Of a stretch of 64,000 bases of DNA, positions 51,294-61,196 are shown one piece after another. The stretch lies in the NCBI RefSeq assembly GCF_024594815.1, contig NZ_JANJOU010000019.1, forward strand, positions 1 to 64,000, in the 5' to 3' direction. The first letter of the stretch is position 1. Every line of letters begins with the position of its first letter. The DNA comes from Roseomonas populi (lineage in GTDB: Bacteria > Pseudomonadota > Alphaproteobacteria > Acetobacterales > Acetobacteraceae). The notes below the pieces were generated by a model. The model did not search any database. It was not told where the DNA came from and was given only the letters and a program-made list of their open reading frames with translations. The position numbers and the translations under genes were made by a program.

Positions 51294-54020
51294 TCAGGCC
51301 GCCTGCGCCGGCGCCGTGCCGAGCGCGGTCAGGACGGCCCCGCGCAGCCCGTCCAGCTTGCGCTCGTTCTCCACCTTCAGCCCGAACAGGTCCTTCACGT
51401 AGAACACGTCCACCGCCCGCACGCCGTAGGTGGTGACGTGGGCGGAGGCGATCTGCACGCCCTGGCCGGAGATGGCGGCGGTCACGTCGTGCAGCAGCCC
51501 CGGCCGGTCGCGGCCGTTCACCTCGATCACCGTGTGGGTGTTGCTGGCGTGGTTGTCGATCACCACGCGGGGCGGCACGGTCACCGCGCGCAGCCGGGCG
51601 GGCTCGCGCTTTACCTTGCGGATCTCCTCGCCGATGCGCAGCCGGCCGGAAAGGGTCTGCTCGATCAGCACGGAAAGGCGCGCCAGGCGGTGCGGCGCGT
51701 CCAGCGCGCCCCCGGCCGCGTCCTGCACCCAGAAGGTGTCCAGCGCCATACCGTTGGTCATGGTGTGGATGCGCGCGTCCACGATGCTGGCGCCGGCGAT
51801 CGCCAGCGCCCCGGCAATCTGGCTGAACAGGCCGGGATGGTCGGCGGTATAGACCGTAACCTCCGTCACCGCCCGGTCCTCCAGCACCTCCGTCCGCACG
51901 GTCAGCGGCGCGTTGGTGCATTCGGCCTCGCGGATCATGGCCGCGTGGCGCGCATGGGTGTCGGGATCGAAGGAGAGCCAGTAGCCGGGATAGCCGAGGG
52001 AGAGGAAGTGGTCGATCTCGGCCTGCGGCCGCCCGGCCAGGGCACCCGCCGCCGCCTCCCGCGCGCGGGCCACGCGCACGTCGCGCTCGGGCACGGAAAG
52101 GCCGCCGGCCAGCACCTCGGCCACGCGCCAGTAGATCTCCCGCAGCAGCGTGGCCTTCCAGCCGTTCCACACCTTCGGCCCCACGGCGCGCATGTCGCAG
52201 ACCGTCAGCACCAGCAGCAGGCGCAGCCGCTCCGGCGACTGCACCACCTCGGCCATGTCGAGGATGGTCTTGGGATCGTCGATGTCGCGCTTGAACGCCG
52301 TCTGGCTCACCAGCAGGTGGTTGAGCACGAGCCAGGAGACCGTCTCCGTCTCCTCCGGCGAAAGCCCCAGGCGCGGGCACAGCTCCTGCGCGATCCCCGC
52401 GCCCAGCTCCGAATGATCCCCGCCGCGCCCCTTGGCGATGTCGTGCAGCAGGATCGCCGCGTAGAGCGCCCGGCGGGACTGCAGCTGCCCCACCAGCTCC
52501 GAGGCGACGGGGGCGACCGTGTCCAGCTCCCCGCGCTCCAGCGCATTCATCACCCCCACCGCCTCGATCGTGTGCTCCTCGACCGTGAAGACGTGGTAGG
52601 TGTCGAACTGCATCAGCCCGACGATGCGCGCCCATTCCGGGATCAGGCGGGAGAGGACCCCCGCCTCATTCAGCGCGCGCAGCCAGCGCCCGCTGTTCTT
52701 CCCCGCCAGGATGTCGAGGAAAAGTGTGTTCGCCTCTGCCTGCCCCCGCAGGCGCGCGGCGTAGCGCGCGTTGCGGATCAGGGCGCGCAGGCCGAGCGGA
52801 TGGATCTCCAGCCCCCGGTCCCGCGCCATCCGCACGATCCGCAGCATGACAGCAGGGTCGGAGGGAATGTCGTGGCCCGGGGCGAACAGGATCTTGCCGT
52901 CGGCCAGGGTCAGCCCGGCCCTCTTCATCGCCTCGTCCGGCGCCGGCTGCAGGGCGGGCATCCCCAGCGCCGCCCGCTCGATCGCCGGCTCCAGCAGGCG
53001 CTTGAGGCGCACCACCTCCCGCGCCGTGAGGAAGAGGTGCTTCATGAAGCGCTCCACCCCGTCCTGCTTGCCGTGGCGGGTGTAGCCCATGCGGGCGCCC
53101 ACCACCGGCTGCAGGTCGAAGGTCAGCCGCTCCTCGGCCCGGCCCGTGACGTAGTGAAGGTGGAAGCGCACGGTCCACAGGAAGGACCAGGCCCGCTTGA
53201 AGGCCCGCGCCTCCTGCGCCGTCAGCAGCCCGCCGCCGGGGCTGTCCGGCCCCACCATCTCCCACATCTTCTCCACGCCGAAGGCGTAGCGGGCCAGCCA
53301 GTACATGGTCTGCAGGTCGCGCAGCCCCCCGCGCCCCTCCTTGATATGGGGCTCAACCAGGTAGGGGCTGTCGCCGTAGCGGGCATGGCGGAGCCCGCGC
53401 TCGATCTGCTTGGCGTGAAGGAACTGCCCCAGGCCCCACTCCCGCCGCGCCTCGGCATAGGCGGCCTCGAAGCGGTCGTAGATACCCCGGTCGCCCTCCA
53501 GGAAGCGGGCGTCGAGCAGGGCGGTCTGCACCGTCGTATCGGTCTTCGCGTCCTCCAGGCACTCGGCAATGGAGCGGGTGGCATGGCCCACCTTCACCCC
53601 GAGATCCCAGAGCAGATAGAGCATGAACTCCACCGCGCGCCGGCCCGTCGCGTCCAGCGGCTCGTCCGAGACGAAGAGAAGGTCGATGTCCGAGTAGGGC
53701 GCCAGGGTCCCGCGCCCGTATCCGCCCGTCGCCGCCAGGGCGAAGGCGGGGTCCACCCGCCCGGCCGTGGCCAGGAAGCTGTAGCGCAGGATGGCGGCGA
53801 TCAGCCCGTCCATCTCCGTCGCCAGGGCCCGCGCGGCCACGAGGCCGGGCAGGGTCTCCCGCTCGAACCGCTCCTGCATGCCGCCCTGGATACGGCTGAG
53901 ATGCCGGCGCAGCAGCGCCAGGGCCGCGTCGCGGGAGGGCGGAGGCGAGGATTCGAGGCCGTCCAGCCCCGGAGGAGGCGCGATCTGTGCTTCGGTGGCG
54001 TCCAGGCCAGCGGTGTTCAT
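51294..54020 (-). CDS. glnD: GlnD, bifunctional uridylyltransferase/uridylyl-removing enzyme
   Basis: This 908-residue nitrogen sensor modifies PII proteins according to glutamine. The nucleotidyltransferase site is at residues 98-116 (TGGYGRGTLAPYSDIDLLF; Asp111 and Asp113). A PII-binding region (GRGGLRDLQTMYWLARY) follows. The HD domain for uridylyl removal contains EEHTIEAVGVMNAL and ILLHDIAKGRGGDHSELG. Two ACT domains end the protein (VTVYTADHPGLFSQIAGALA; VIEVNGRDRPGLLHDVTAAI). Its start ATG overlaps the mutS stop (ATGA), so it is translated with mutS. Confidence 0.96.
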   Translation of the reverse strand: MNTAGLDATEAQIAPPPGLDGLESSPPPSRDAALALLRRHLSRIQGGMQERFERETLPGLVAARALATEMDGLIAAILRYSFLATAGRVDPAFALAATGGYGRGTLAPYSDIDLLFVSDEPLDATGRRAVEFMLYLLWDLGVKVGHATRSIAECLEDAKTDTTVQTALLDARFLEGDRGIYDRFEAAYAEARREWGLGQFLHAKQIERGLRHARYGDSPYLVEPHIKEGRGGLRDLQTMYWLARYAFGVEKMWEMVGPDSPGGGLLTAQEARAFKRAWSFLWTVRFHLHYVTGRAEERLTFDLQPVVGARMGYTRHGKQDGVERFMKHLFLTAREVVRLKRLLEPAIERAALGMPALQPAPDEAMKRAGLTLADGKILFAPGHDIPSDPAVMLRIVRMARDRGLEIHPLGLRALIRNARYAARLRGQAEANTLFLDILAGKNSGRWLRALNEAGVLSRLIPEWARIVGLMQFDTYHVFTVEEHTIEAVGVMNALERGELDTVAPVASELVGQLQSRRALYAAILLHDIAKGRGGDHSELGAGIAQELCPRLGLSPEETETVSWLVLNHLLVSQTAFKRDIDDPKTILDMAEVVQSPERLRLLLVLTVCDMRAVGPKVWNGWKATLLREIYWRVAEVLAGGLSVPERDVRVARAREAAAGALAGRPQAEIDHFLSLGYPGYWLSFDPDTHARHAAMIREAECTNAPLTVRTEVLEDRAVTEVTVYTADHPGLFSQIAGALAIAGASIVDARIHTMTNGMALDTFWVQDAAGGALDAPHRLARLSVLIEQTLSGRLRIGEEIRKVKREPARLRAVTVPPRVVIDNHASNTHTVIEVNGRDRPGLLHDVTAAISGQGVQIASAHVTTYGVRAVDVFYVKDLFGLKVENERKLDGLRGAVLTALGTAPAQAA

Positions 54021-56734
54021 TTAGCGGAAGATAAGGACTCGCGCTGCGCCGCAACAGCCGTTCCCTGCACCGGAAGCAAGGATTTCAGCCGGTATAGCGC
54101 CTCCAGGGCCTCCCGCGGGGCCATCGCGTCCGGATCCAGGGCTTCCAGCGCCCCGCGCAGAAGGTCCTGCTCCACCACCGGTTGCAGCCCGGCAACAGGG
54201 GCGGCCGGCGCTGCGAAGAGCGGCAGCTCCCCGGAGAGCGGGTCGAGTCCCCTCGCCCGCTCCTCCAACGAGGCCAGGACCGTCTCGGCCCGCCCCACCA
54301 CCTCCCGCGGCACCCCGGCCAGACGGGCCACGTGCAGCCCCCAGGACCGCTCCGAGGCACCCGGCCCGACCAGGTGCTGGAACACCACCTGCCCCCGGTG
54401 CTCCCGCACCTTCATGGCGGCCGGCGCCAGCTCCGGCAGCTTCCCCGCCAGCGCCGTCAGCTCGTGGAAATGGGTCGCGAACAGGGTGCGGGACCGCAGG
54501 CGGTCGTGCAGCGCCTCCAGCACGGCCCAGGCGATGGCCAGCCCGTCCCAGGTGGCCGTGCCCCGCCCCACCTCGTCCAGCACCACGAAGGATCGCGGCC
54601 CGGCCAGGTTCAGCACCGCCGCCGTCTCGCTCATCTCCACCATGAAGGTGGACCGCCCGCCGGCGATGTCGTCCGCCGTCCCCACGCGGGAGAAGAGTCT
54701 GTCCACCAGCCCGATCCGCGCCGATTCCGCCGGCACGAAGAGCCCGGCCTGGGCCAGCACGACCATCAGCGCGTTCTGGCGGAGATAGGTGGACTTGCCC
54801 GCCATGTTCGGTCCGGTCAGCAGGCAGAGTCGCCGCCCCGGGGAAAGGTCAGCGTCGTTCGGCACGAAGGCGGGCCCGCGGTTCCGCCGCAGCGCCGCCT
54901 CCACCACGGGATGCCGCCCCTGGACGATGCAGAATTCCGGCCGCTCCGGCATCTCCGGCCGGCACCACCCGCCAGAGGAGGCCAGCTCCGCCGCCCCGGC
55001 ATGGACGTCCACCTCCGCCACCGCCCGGGCCGCGGCGGCGATCCCGGCCGCGGCGTCCAGGCACAGCTTGCGGAGATGCCGGACCACCAGCGCCTCCCGC
55101 TTCGCCGCCTCGTCCCGCGCCTGAGACAGCTTGCGGTCCAGCTCGGAGAGCGCACCGCAGGTGAAGCGATGGGCATTGGCCATGGATTGCCGGTGCACCG
55201 GCGCCATCGGCCCCGGGGCGGGCTTCTGCCGCAGCAGAGCCTCCCCCGCCGCCGCCGGCACCTCGGCCAGGAAGCCGAGCTGCTGGTGGTGCCGGATCTT
55301 CAGGCTCGCCACGCCCCAGGCCTGGGCCAGGTCCATCTGCAGCGCCAGGATCGCCCCACGCGCGTCGTCCCGCAGGCGCCGCAGCGCGTCCAGCTCCCCG
55401 TCGTAGCCGGGGCCGACGACGCCCCCCTCCTCCAGCCGGGCCGGAAGCTCCGGGGCCAGCGCCCGCGCCAGCTCGGCGCGCGGGGAATTCCCGGGCACCA
55501 GCGCTTCCCCCGCAGCCAGCAGCAGCGGCGGGACCGGCGGCACCCCGGCCGCATCGGACAGGGCCGCCCGCATCGCCTCGGCCCGGGCCAGCCCGTCCCG
55601 CAGCGCCGCGAGGTCCCGCGGAAAGAACCGCTCCACCGAGAGCCGCCCAAGGGCACGCGCCATGTCCGGCGCGCCCTTCAGCGCCTCCCGCAGCCGCCCG
55701 CGAAGGGTTGTGGCGGCGAAGAGGAAGGCCACCGCATCGTGCCGCGCGGCGATCGGCGCGGCCTCTGCCAGCGGCGCCGCCAGCCGGGCGGCCAGTTCAC
55801 GCGCCCCGGCGGCCGTCAGGGTCCGGTCCACCGCGGCCAGGAGGCAGTCCCTCCCCCCGCGCTCGGCCTTCAGGATCTCCAGGGACCGCCGGGTGGCGGC
55901 GTCCATCCGCAGCGTCCCCTCCCCGCCCCGGCATTCCGGCGGGGCCAGCCGGGGCAGGCTGCCGCCCGAGGTGGCGCGCACATAATCCAGCGCCATGGCC
56001 AGCGCCGCCGCCTCCCCCTCGGAGAAGCTCCCGAACGCGTCCAGCGAGGCTACGCCCCAGGCCTCGGCGGCCAGCCGTGCTCCGTCCTTCGGCGGTGTCG
56101 CCTCGCGCACCATCCCGCCCAGGGGCGTCAGCGCATCCCCGGCTGCCAGCGCCTCGGGCGCCAGCACCTCCGCCGGGTCCAGCCGGGCCAGCAACGCACC
56201 CAGTTCCGGCGCCGGCAGGGACTCCGTGCAGACATGCCCCGTGGACACGTCCAGCCACGCGGCCCCGACCCGCTCCGAACCATCCGGCACCAGCGCCAGC
56301 AGCCAGGAAGGCCGCGCCCCCTCCAGCAGCGCCTCCTCCGTCACCGTGGCCGGGGTGACGATCCGCACCACCTCCCGCCGCACCGCCGGCGCCTTGCGCG
56401 CCTTGGCCTGCTCCGGCATCTCCATCTGCTCGCAGATCGCGACACGGAAGCCGCGCCGGATCAGCCGGGCGAGATAGGCCTCCATCGCGTGCACCGGCAC
56501 GCCCGCCATGGGAATGGGCTGCCCCCCGTGCTCCCCGCGCTGTGCCACGGCCAGGCCCAGTGCCTCCCCGCCCAGGATGGCGTCGCCGAAGAACAGCTCG
56601 AAGAAGTCGCCCATGCGGAAGAAGATCAGCGCGTCCGGATGCGCCGCCTTCGCCGCGAACCACTGGGCCATGGCCGGCGTGGCGCCGGCCGCGTCTGGGA
56701 TGGGGGCACTGAGACCTGGCGGGGCGGCGTCCAT
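54017..56734 (-). CDS. mutS: MutS, mismatch recognition ATPase
   Basis: This 905-residue DNA repair protein slides on DNA as a clamp and starts mismatch repair. The mismatch-reading Phe-x-Glu lies at residues 44-46 (RMGDFFELFFGDA). The ATPase site is Walker A GPNMAGKSTYLRQ, then VEMSETAAVL, Walker B FVVLDEVGRGTATWDGLA, and DDIAGGRSTFMVEM. The ATG at 56734 gives the normal N-terminus. glnD overlaps its last 4 bases. It is divergent from the binding-protein gene at 56841 with 106 bases between. Confidence 0.97.
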   Translation of the reverse strand: MDAAPPGLSAPIPDAAGATPAMAQWFAAKAAHPDALIFFRMGDFFELFFGDAILGGEALGLAVAQRGEHGGQPIPMAGVPVHAMEAYLARLIRRGFRVAICEQMEMPEQAKARKAPAVRREVVRIVTPATVTEEALLEGARPSWLLALVPDGSERVGAAWLDVSTGHVCTESLPAPELGALLARLDPAEVLAPEALAAGDALTPLGGMVREATPPKDGARLAAEAWGVASLDAFGSFSEGEAAALAMALDYVRATSGGSLPRLAPPECRGGEGTLRMDAATRRSLEILKAERGGRDCLLAAVDRTLTAAGARELAARLAAPLAEAAPIAARHDAVAFLFAATTLRGRLREALKGAPDMARALGRLSVERFFPRDLAALRDGLARAEAMRAALSDAAGVPPVPPLLLAAGEALVPGNSPRAELARALAPELPARLEEGGVVGPGYDGELDALRRLRDDARGAILALQMDLAQAWGVASLKIRHHQQLGFLAEVPAAAGEALLRQKPAPGPMAPVHRQSMANAHRFTCGALSELDRKLSQARDEAAKREALVVRHLRKLCLDAAAGIAAAARAVAEVDVHAGAAELASSGGWCRPEMPERPEFCIVQGRHPVVEAALRRNRGPAFVPNDADLSPGRRLCLLTGPNMAGKSTYLRQNALMVVLAQAGLFVPAESARIGLVDRLFSRVGTADDIAGGRSTFMVEMSETAAVLNLAGPRSFVVLDEVGRGTATWDGLAIAWAVLEALHDRLRSRTLFATHFHELTALAGKLPELAPAAMKVREHRGQVVFQHLVGPGASERSWGLHVARLAGVPREVVGRAETVLASLEERARGLDPLSGELPLFAAPAAPVAGLQPVVEQDLLRGALEALDPDAMAPREALEALYRLKSLLPVQGTAVAAQRESLSSAK

Positions 56735-56840
56735 GGCGGGACTCCTATGGCGCGCCGGGGGATCGGTCCAGCACTCCTCCCCCAATGCTTGCACGGGCGC
56801 ATCGAGCAGGGGCACGCTTCGGCCAAAGCGGAGGACGACC

Positions 56841-58427
56841 ATGATGGAACGCCGGACCCTGTTGCGCGCCGGGGCGGGCGCGGCCCTCGTCGGCGGCCTC
56901 TCCGCCCCCGCCCTGGGCCAGGATGCCCGCGCGCGCACCCTGCGCTTCGTGCCGCAGGCCAACCTGACGAGCCTGGACCCGATCTGGACCACGGCCACCG
57001 TCACCAGCAATCACGGCTACTACGTCTTCGACACGCTCTACGCCGTGGACGCCCGCAACCGCCCGCAACCGCAGATGGCCGAGGGCCACGAGGTGCTGGA
57101 TGACGGCCGCCGCTGGCGCTTCCGCCTGCGCGATGGCCTGCGCTTCCACGACAACACCCCCGTGCGCGCCGCCGACTGCATCGCCAGCGTCAAGCGCTGG
57201 TGCGTGCGCGACCCCTTCGGCCAGCTCCTCGCCCGGGCGGTGGCGGAGTGGCGCGCCGTGGACGACCGGACCTTCGAGGCCGCCCTGCGCCGCCCCTTCC
57301 CCCTGATGCTGGACGCCCTGGCCAAGCCCGATGCCAGCGTGTGCTTCATCATGCCCGAGCGGATCGCGGCCACGGAGGCCACGCGCGCCATCACGGAGAT
57401 GATCGGCTCCGGCCCCTATCGCTTCCTGCCCGGCGAGTACAATTCCGGCTCCCGCGTGGTTTACGAGAAGTTCGACGGCTACGTGCCGCGCCAAGAGCCG
57501 CCGGAGCGCGCCTCCGGCGGCAAGGTCGCCCACCTCCAGCGCATCGAGTGGCACGTCATCCCCGATGCTTCCACGGCCGCCGCCGCGCTGACCAACGGCG
57601 AGATCGACTGGTGGGAGCGCCCGCTGTCGGACCTGCGCGCCGTCCTCAACCGCAACCGCGACATCCGCCAGGAGGTGCTGGACGTGGAGGGCCGCATGGC
57701 CCTGATGCGGCTGAACTGCCTGCAGCCCCCCTTCGACGACGTGCGGCTGCGCCGCGCCGTGCGCCTCTCCGTTATGCAGGAGGACTACATGCGGGCGGCG
57801 CAAGGCGACGACGCCTCGCTCTGGAGCGACTGCCGCAGCCTCTACCCGCGCCGGACGCCCTACTTCAAGGACAACCCGGACCTGATGCCCGGCAGCATCG
57901 ACGCCGCCCGCGCCGCGCTGAAGGAGGCCGGCTACTCCAACGCCAAGGTCGTCATCATTAACCCCACGGATTTCCCGGACATCGGCCCGCTGGGCCAGGT
58001 CACGGCGGACGCGCTGCGGCGGGCAGGCATGAACATCGACCTCGCCGAGAGCGACTGGGGCACGGTCATCCAGCGGCGCAACTCGCGCGAGCCGGTGGAT
58101 AAGGGCGGCTGGAGCATCTTCCACACCACGGGCAGCGCGAACACCTATGGCAGCCCCGCGATGTCCCCCCTGATCCGCGGCCAGGGCGAGGCCGGCTGGT
58201 TCGGCTGGTGGAAGAGCGACAGGGCTGAGGCGCTGACTGCCGAATGGGTGGACGCGCCGGACGACGCCGCGCGTGCCCGCCTGGCCGGCGAGATCGGACG
58301 CCTGGCGCTGGAGGAGGTGGCGACGGTCCCGCTCGGCCAATTCACCATCCGCACCGCCTTCCGCCGCAACCTGACGGGGATGCTGGAGGGCAGCACGCCC
58401 TATCCCTGGAACATCCGCCGGACCTGA
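56841..58427 (+). CDS. Family 5 extracellular solute-binding protein (peptide ABC type)
   Basis: This 528-residue periplasmic protein has a short signal (RRTLLRAGAGAALVGGLSAP, cleavage after ALGQ). The family 5 binding-protein layout follows: LTSLDPIWTTATVTSNHGYY, MAEGHEVLDDGRRWRFRLRD, FHDNTPVRAADCIASVKRW, GSGPYRFLPGEYNSGSRVVY and MALMRLNCLQPPFDDVRLRR. It would deliver peptides or other small solutes to an ABC importer. No permease or ATPase is nearby. The GGAGGACGACC before the ATG gives a good ribosome site. It ends at 58427, before an inverted repeat. Confidence 0.9.
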   Translation: MMERRTLLRAGAGAALVGGLSAPALGQDARARTLRFVPQANLTSLDPIWTTATVTSNHGYYVFDTLYAVDARNRPQPQMAEGHEVLDDGRRWRFRLRDGLRFHDNTPVRAADCIASVKRWCVRDPFGQLLARAVAEWRAVDDRTFEAALRRPFPLMLDALAKPDASVCFIMPERIAATEATRAITEMIGSGPYRFLPGEYNSGSRVVYEKFDGYVPRQEPPERASGGKVAHLQRIEWHVIPDASTAAAALTNGEIDWWERPLSDLRAVLNRNRDIRQEVLDVEGRMALMRLNCLQPPFDDVRLRRAVRLSVMQEDYMRAAQGDDASLWSDCRSLYPRRTPYFKDNPDLMPGSIDAARAALKEAGYSNAKVVIINPTDFPDIGPLGQVTADALRRAGMNIDLAESDWGTVIQRRNSREPVDKGGWSIFHTTGSANTYGSPAMSPLIRGQGEAGWFGWWKSDRAEALTAEWVDAPDDAARARLAGEIGRLALEEVATVPLGQFTIRTAFRRNLTGMLEGSTPYPWNIRRT

Positions 58428-58443
58428 CCCGCCGGAGCTGCAG

Positions 58444-58478
58444 GCACTGCACAACGCGCCACACGCGTTGTGCAGCGC
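58444..58478. repeat. Near-perfect inverted repeat before maeB
   Basis: CTGCACAACGCG (58447-58458) is repeated as its exact reverse complement at 58464-58475, with a 5-base gap. Two more pairs extend it after one mismatch (58444-58445 with 58477-58478). It lies 16 bases after the binding-protein stop and 115 before maeB. It may be a terminator of the former (no T-run) or an operator; a second short hairpin (CGTGC/GCACG) follows at about 58483-58498. Confidence 0.6.
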
Positions 58479-58592
58479 ACACCGTGCAATGCAGCACGCA
58501 AGATTCTGACTCCGCCATTCCCCGGCAAGCACTGATCCGCTACACGCGGCCCTCCTGGCGCCCCATACTGGGGTGAGAGCGGAGGAGCCGGC

Positions 58593-60911
58593 ATGGACGA
58601 CGTGCGACGCAACGGGAACGGGGACTCCCGCACCGCCCGCATCACGCGCGAGGAAGCGCTGGCGATGCACGCCGAGGGCAAGCCCGGCAAGCTCGAGATC
58701 CGCCTCACCAAGCCGCTCGCCACCGCGCGCGACCTCTCCCTCGCCTACTCGCCCGGCGTGGCCGAGCCCTGCCTGGAGATCCACCGCGATCCCTCGCTGG
58801 CCTACGACTACACGGCCAAGGGCAACATGGTCGCTGTCATCTCGAACGGCACCGCCGTGCTCGGCCTCGGCGACCTCGGCGCCGTCGCCAGCAAGCCCGT
58901 GATGGAGGGCAAGGCGGCGCTGTTCAAGCGCTTCGCCGACGTGGACTCCATCGACCTCTGCGTGGACACGGCGGACGTGGACGAGTTCGTCAACTGCGTG
59001 CGCTACCTCGCGCCCAGCTTCGGCGGCATCAACCTCGAGGACATCAAGGCCCCCGAGTGCTTCGTGATCGAGCAGCGCCTGCGCGAGATCATGAACATCC
59101 CCGTCTTCCACGACGACCAGCACGGCACCGCCATCGTCGCCGCCGCCGGCCTCATCAACGCGTGCCACCTGACGGGCCGCGAGCTGAAGGACACGAAGCT
59201 CGTCCTCAACGGCGCCGGATCGGCGGCCATCGCCTGCGCGGAGCTGCTGCGCGCCATGGGGATGCGCCCGCAGAACATCATCATGTGCGACACCAAGGGC
59301 GTGCTCTACCGCGGCCGCGTGGAGGGCATGAACCAGTGGAAGTCCGCGCACGCCGTGGACACTACCGCGCGCACCCTCACGGAGGCCCTGACGGGCGCCG
59401 ACGCCTTCTTCGGCCTCTCCAAGAAGGGCGCGGTCACGCAGGAGATGGTGAAGGCGATGGCGGAGAAGCCCATCATCTTCGCCATGGCCAACCCCGACCC
59501 GGAGATCACGCCGGACGAGGCCAAGGCCGCCCGCCCCGACTGCATCGTGGCCACCGGCCGGTCGGACTACCCGAACCAGGTCAACAACGTCCTCGGCTTC
59601 CCCTTTATCTTCCGCGGCGCGCTGGACGTGCGCGCCACCACCATCAACGAGCACATGAAGATCGCGGCCGCCGAGGCCCTGGCGCTCCTGGCGCGCGAGG
59701 ACGTGCCGGAGGAGGTGGCGGGCGCCGGCGGCGGCGCGGGCCTGCGCTTCGGGCCGGACTACATCATCCCCCACGCCTTCGACCCGCGCCTGATCTCCCG
59801 CGTCTCCCCCGCCGTCGCGCGCGCCGCGATGGAGAGCGGCGTCGCCCGCAAGCCCATCACGGACATGCAGCAGTACGCGCGCATGCTGGCGCAGAAGCTG
59901 GACGCCGCCGGCGGAGCGCTTGAAGCCATCACGGAGCGCGTGCGCCAGAACCCCCGCCGCGTCGTCTTCGCCGAGGGCGAGGAGGAGAAGACGATCCGCG
60001 CCGCGATCGCCTTCCGCAACGCGGGCTACGGCACGCCCGTGCTTGTCGGCCGGGAGAACCGCATCCACGCCACCGTCGCGGCGCTCGGCGTGCCGATGCC
60101 GGACGGTATCGAGATCCACAACGCCGCCCTGTCCGACAGCAACCGCCGCTACGCGGACTACCTCTACGCCCGCAAGCAGCGCGACGGCTTCCTCTTCCGC
60201 GACGCCCAGCGAGCGGTGAACCTGGACCGCAACGTCTTCGCCGCCTGCATGGTCGCCATGGGCGATGCGGACGCCATGGTCACCGGCACCACCCGCTCCT
60301 ACTCCGCCAGCCTGAAGCAGATCTCGCTCGCCATCGACCCGGCCCCCGCCTCCGATGGCGGCAAGGGCGTGATCTTCGGCCTCACCCTCCTGCTCACGCG
60401 CCGTGTCGGCACCGTGCTGGTGGCCGACACCGCCATTCACGAGCGGCCGGATTCGGAAACCCTGGCCGAGATCGCCGTGCAATCCGCCGCCCATGCCCGC
60501 CGCCTCGGGCTTGAGCCGCGCGTCGCCTTCCTCTCCTTCTCCAACTTCGGGGACCCGCGCTACTCCGTGATCCCGGAGACGGTGCGCGATGCCGTGCGCC
60601 TGCTGGACGGGCGCAGCGACCTCGGCTTCGAGTACGAGGGCGAGATGGCCGCCGACGTCGCCCTCGATCCCTCGCTGCGCGCCCTCTACCCCTTCTGCCG
60701 CCTGACAGGGCCCGCCAATGTTCTGGTGATGCCCGGCCTGCACGCGGCCCATATCCTGTCGAAAGCCGTGCCGCGCCTGACCAGCGCTCCCGCGATCGGC
60801 CCCCTGCTCATGGGCATGTCCAAGCCCGCGCAGATCCTCTCCATCGCGGCCGGCGTGAACAACATCCTGGACATGGCCTGCCTGGCCGCCCACGACGCCA
60901 TCCCGCGCTAG
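58593..60911 (+). CDS. maeB: MaeB, NADP-malic enzyme with phosphotransacetylase-like domain
   Basis: This 772-residue protein has an N-terminal malic enzyme (about 1-430): DLSLAYSPGVAEPCLEIHRD, FGGINLEDIKAPECFVIEQR, FHDDQHGTAIVAAAGLINAC, VLNGAGSAAIACAELLRAMG. It decarboxylates malate to pyruvate with NADP. The C-terminal half (about 440-772) is a phosphotransacetylase-like domain (ARRLGLEPRVAFLSFSNFGD, GFEYEGEMAADVAL, FCRLTGPANVLVMPGLHAAH), often regulatory. The length and two-part structure match MaeB. It connects the TCA cycle to pyruvate and NADPH. A strong hairpin follows at 60970. Confidence 0.95.
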   Translation: MDDVRRNGNGDSRTARITREEALAMHAEGKPGKLEIRLTKPLATARDLSLAYSPGVAEPCLEIHRDPSLAYDYTAKGNMVAVISNGTAVLGLGDLGAVASKPVMEGKAALFKRFADVDSIDLCVDTADVDEFVNCVRYLAPSFGGINLEDIKAPECFVIEQRLREIMNIPVFHDDQHGTAIVAAAGLINACHLTGRELKDTKLVLNGAGSAAIACAELLRAMGMRPQNIIMCDTKGVLYRGRVEGMNQWKSAHAVDTTARTLTEALTGADAFFGLSKKGAVTQEMVKAMAEKPIIFAMANPDPEITPDEAKAARPDCIVATGRSDYPNQVNNVLGFPFIFRGALDVRATTINEHMKIAAAEALALLAREDVPEEVAGAGGGAGLRFGPDYIIPHAFDPRLISRVSPAVARAAMESGVARKPITDMQQYARMLAQKLDAAGGALEAITERVRQNPRRVVFAEGEEEKTIRAAIAFRNAGYGTPVLVGRENRIHATVAALGVPMPDGIEIHNAALSDSNRRYADYLYARKQRDGFLFRDAQRAVNLDRNVFAACMVAMGDADAMVTGTTRSYSASLKQISLAIDPAPASDGGKGVIFGLTLLLTRRVGTVLVADTAIHERPDSETLAEIAVQSAAHARRLGLEPRVAFLSFSNFGDPRYSVIPETVRDAVRLLDGRSDLGFEYEGEMAADVALDPSLRALYPFCRLTGPANVLVMPGLHAAHILSKAVPRLTSAPAIGPLLMGMSKPAQILSIAAGVNNILDMACLAAHDAIPR

Positions 60912-60969
60912 CGCGGTCTCCGTTCGCCTTCTCGCTGCAACCGCTCCCGCTGATCGGTTGCAGCACCGA

Positions 60970-61007
60970 TCCACCCCGTTCCGGTGATCCCACCGGAATG
61001 GGATGGG
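60970..61007 (+). terminator. Long hairpin downstream of maeB
   Basis: Positions 60975-60986 pair with 60991-61002 (12 pairs, one G-U) and, past one mismatch, 60970-60973 with 61004-61007. The loop is 4 bases. It begins 59 bases after maeB and lacks a T-run. Confidence 0.55.
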
Positions 61008-61196
61008 CTTCAGCAGCGCGTCACGGCAACGTCAGAAGAGGCCGGTTGGATCGAGGGGTGATGGCCCCAAATGGCGGGGCGTGGGCAGCGCCGCGGCGCC
61101 AGCTCCACCCGCCTCCGGCCCCTTGCGGCCCGGAGCATCCCGTTCAGCCAAAGGACGGCGGCGTCCCCTGGGCACCGCCGCAACGGAGGCCATCGC

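Noticed and set aside
51438-54788. A long plus-strand open frame opposite glnD and mutS.
   Set aside because: It has low-complexity composition and no recognisable domains, while glnD and mutS carry complete motif sets.
56745-60974. A very long minus-strand open frame of more than 1400 codons.
   Set aside because: It runs antisense through the binding-protein and maeB genes, whose domains and motifs are clear; long antisense open frames are common at this GC content.
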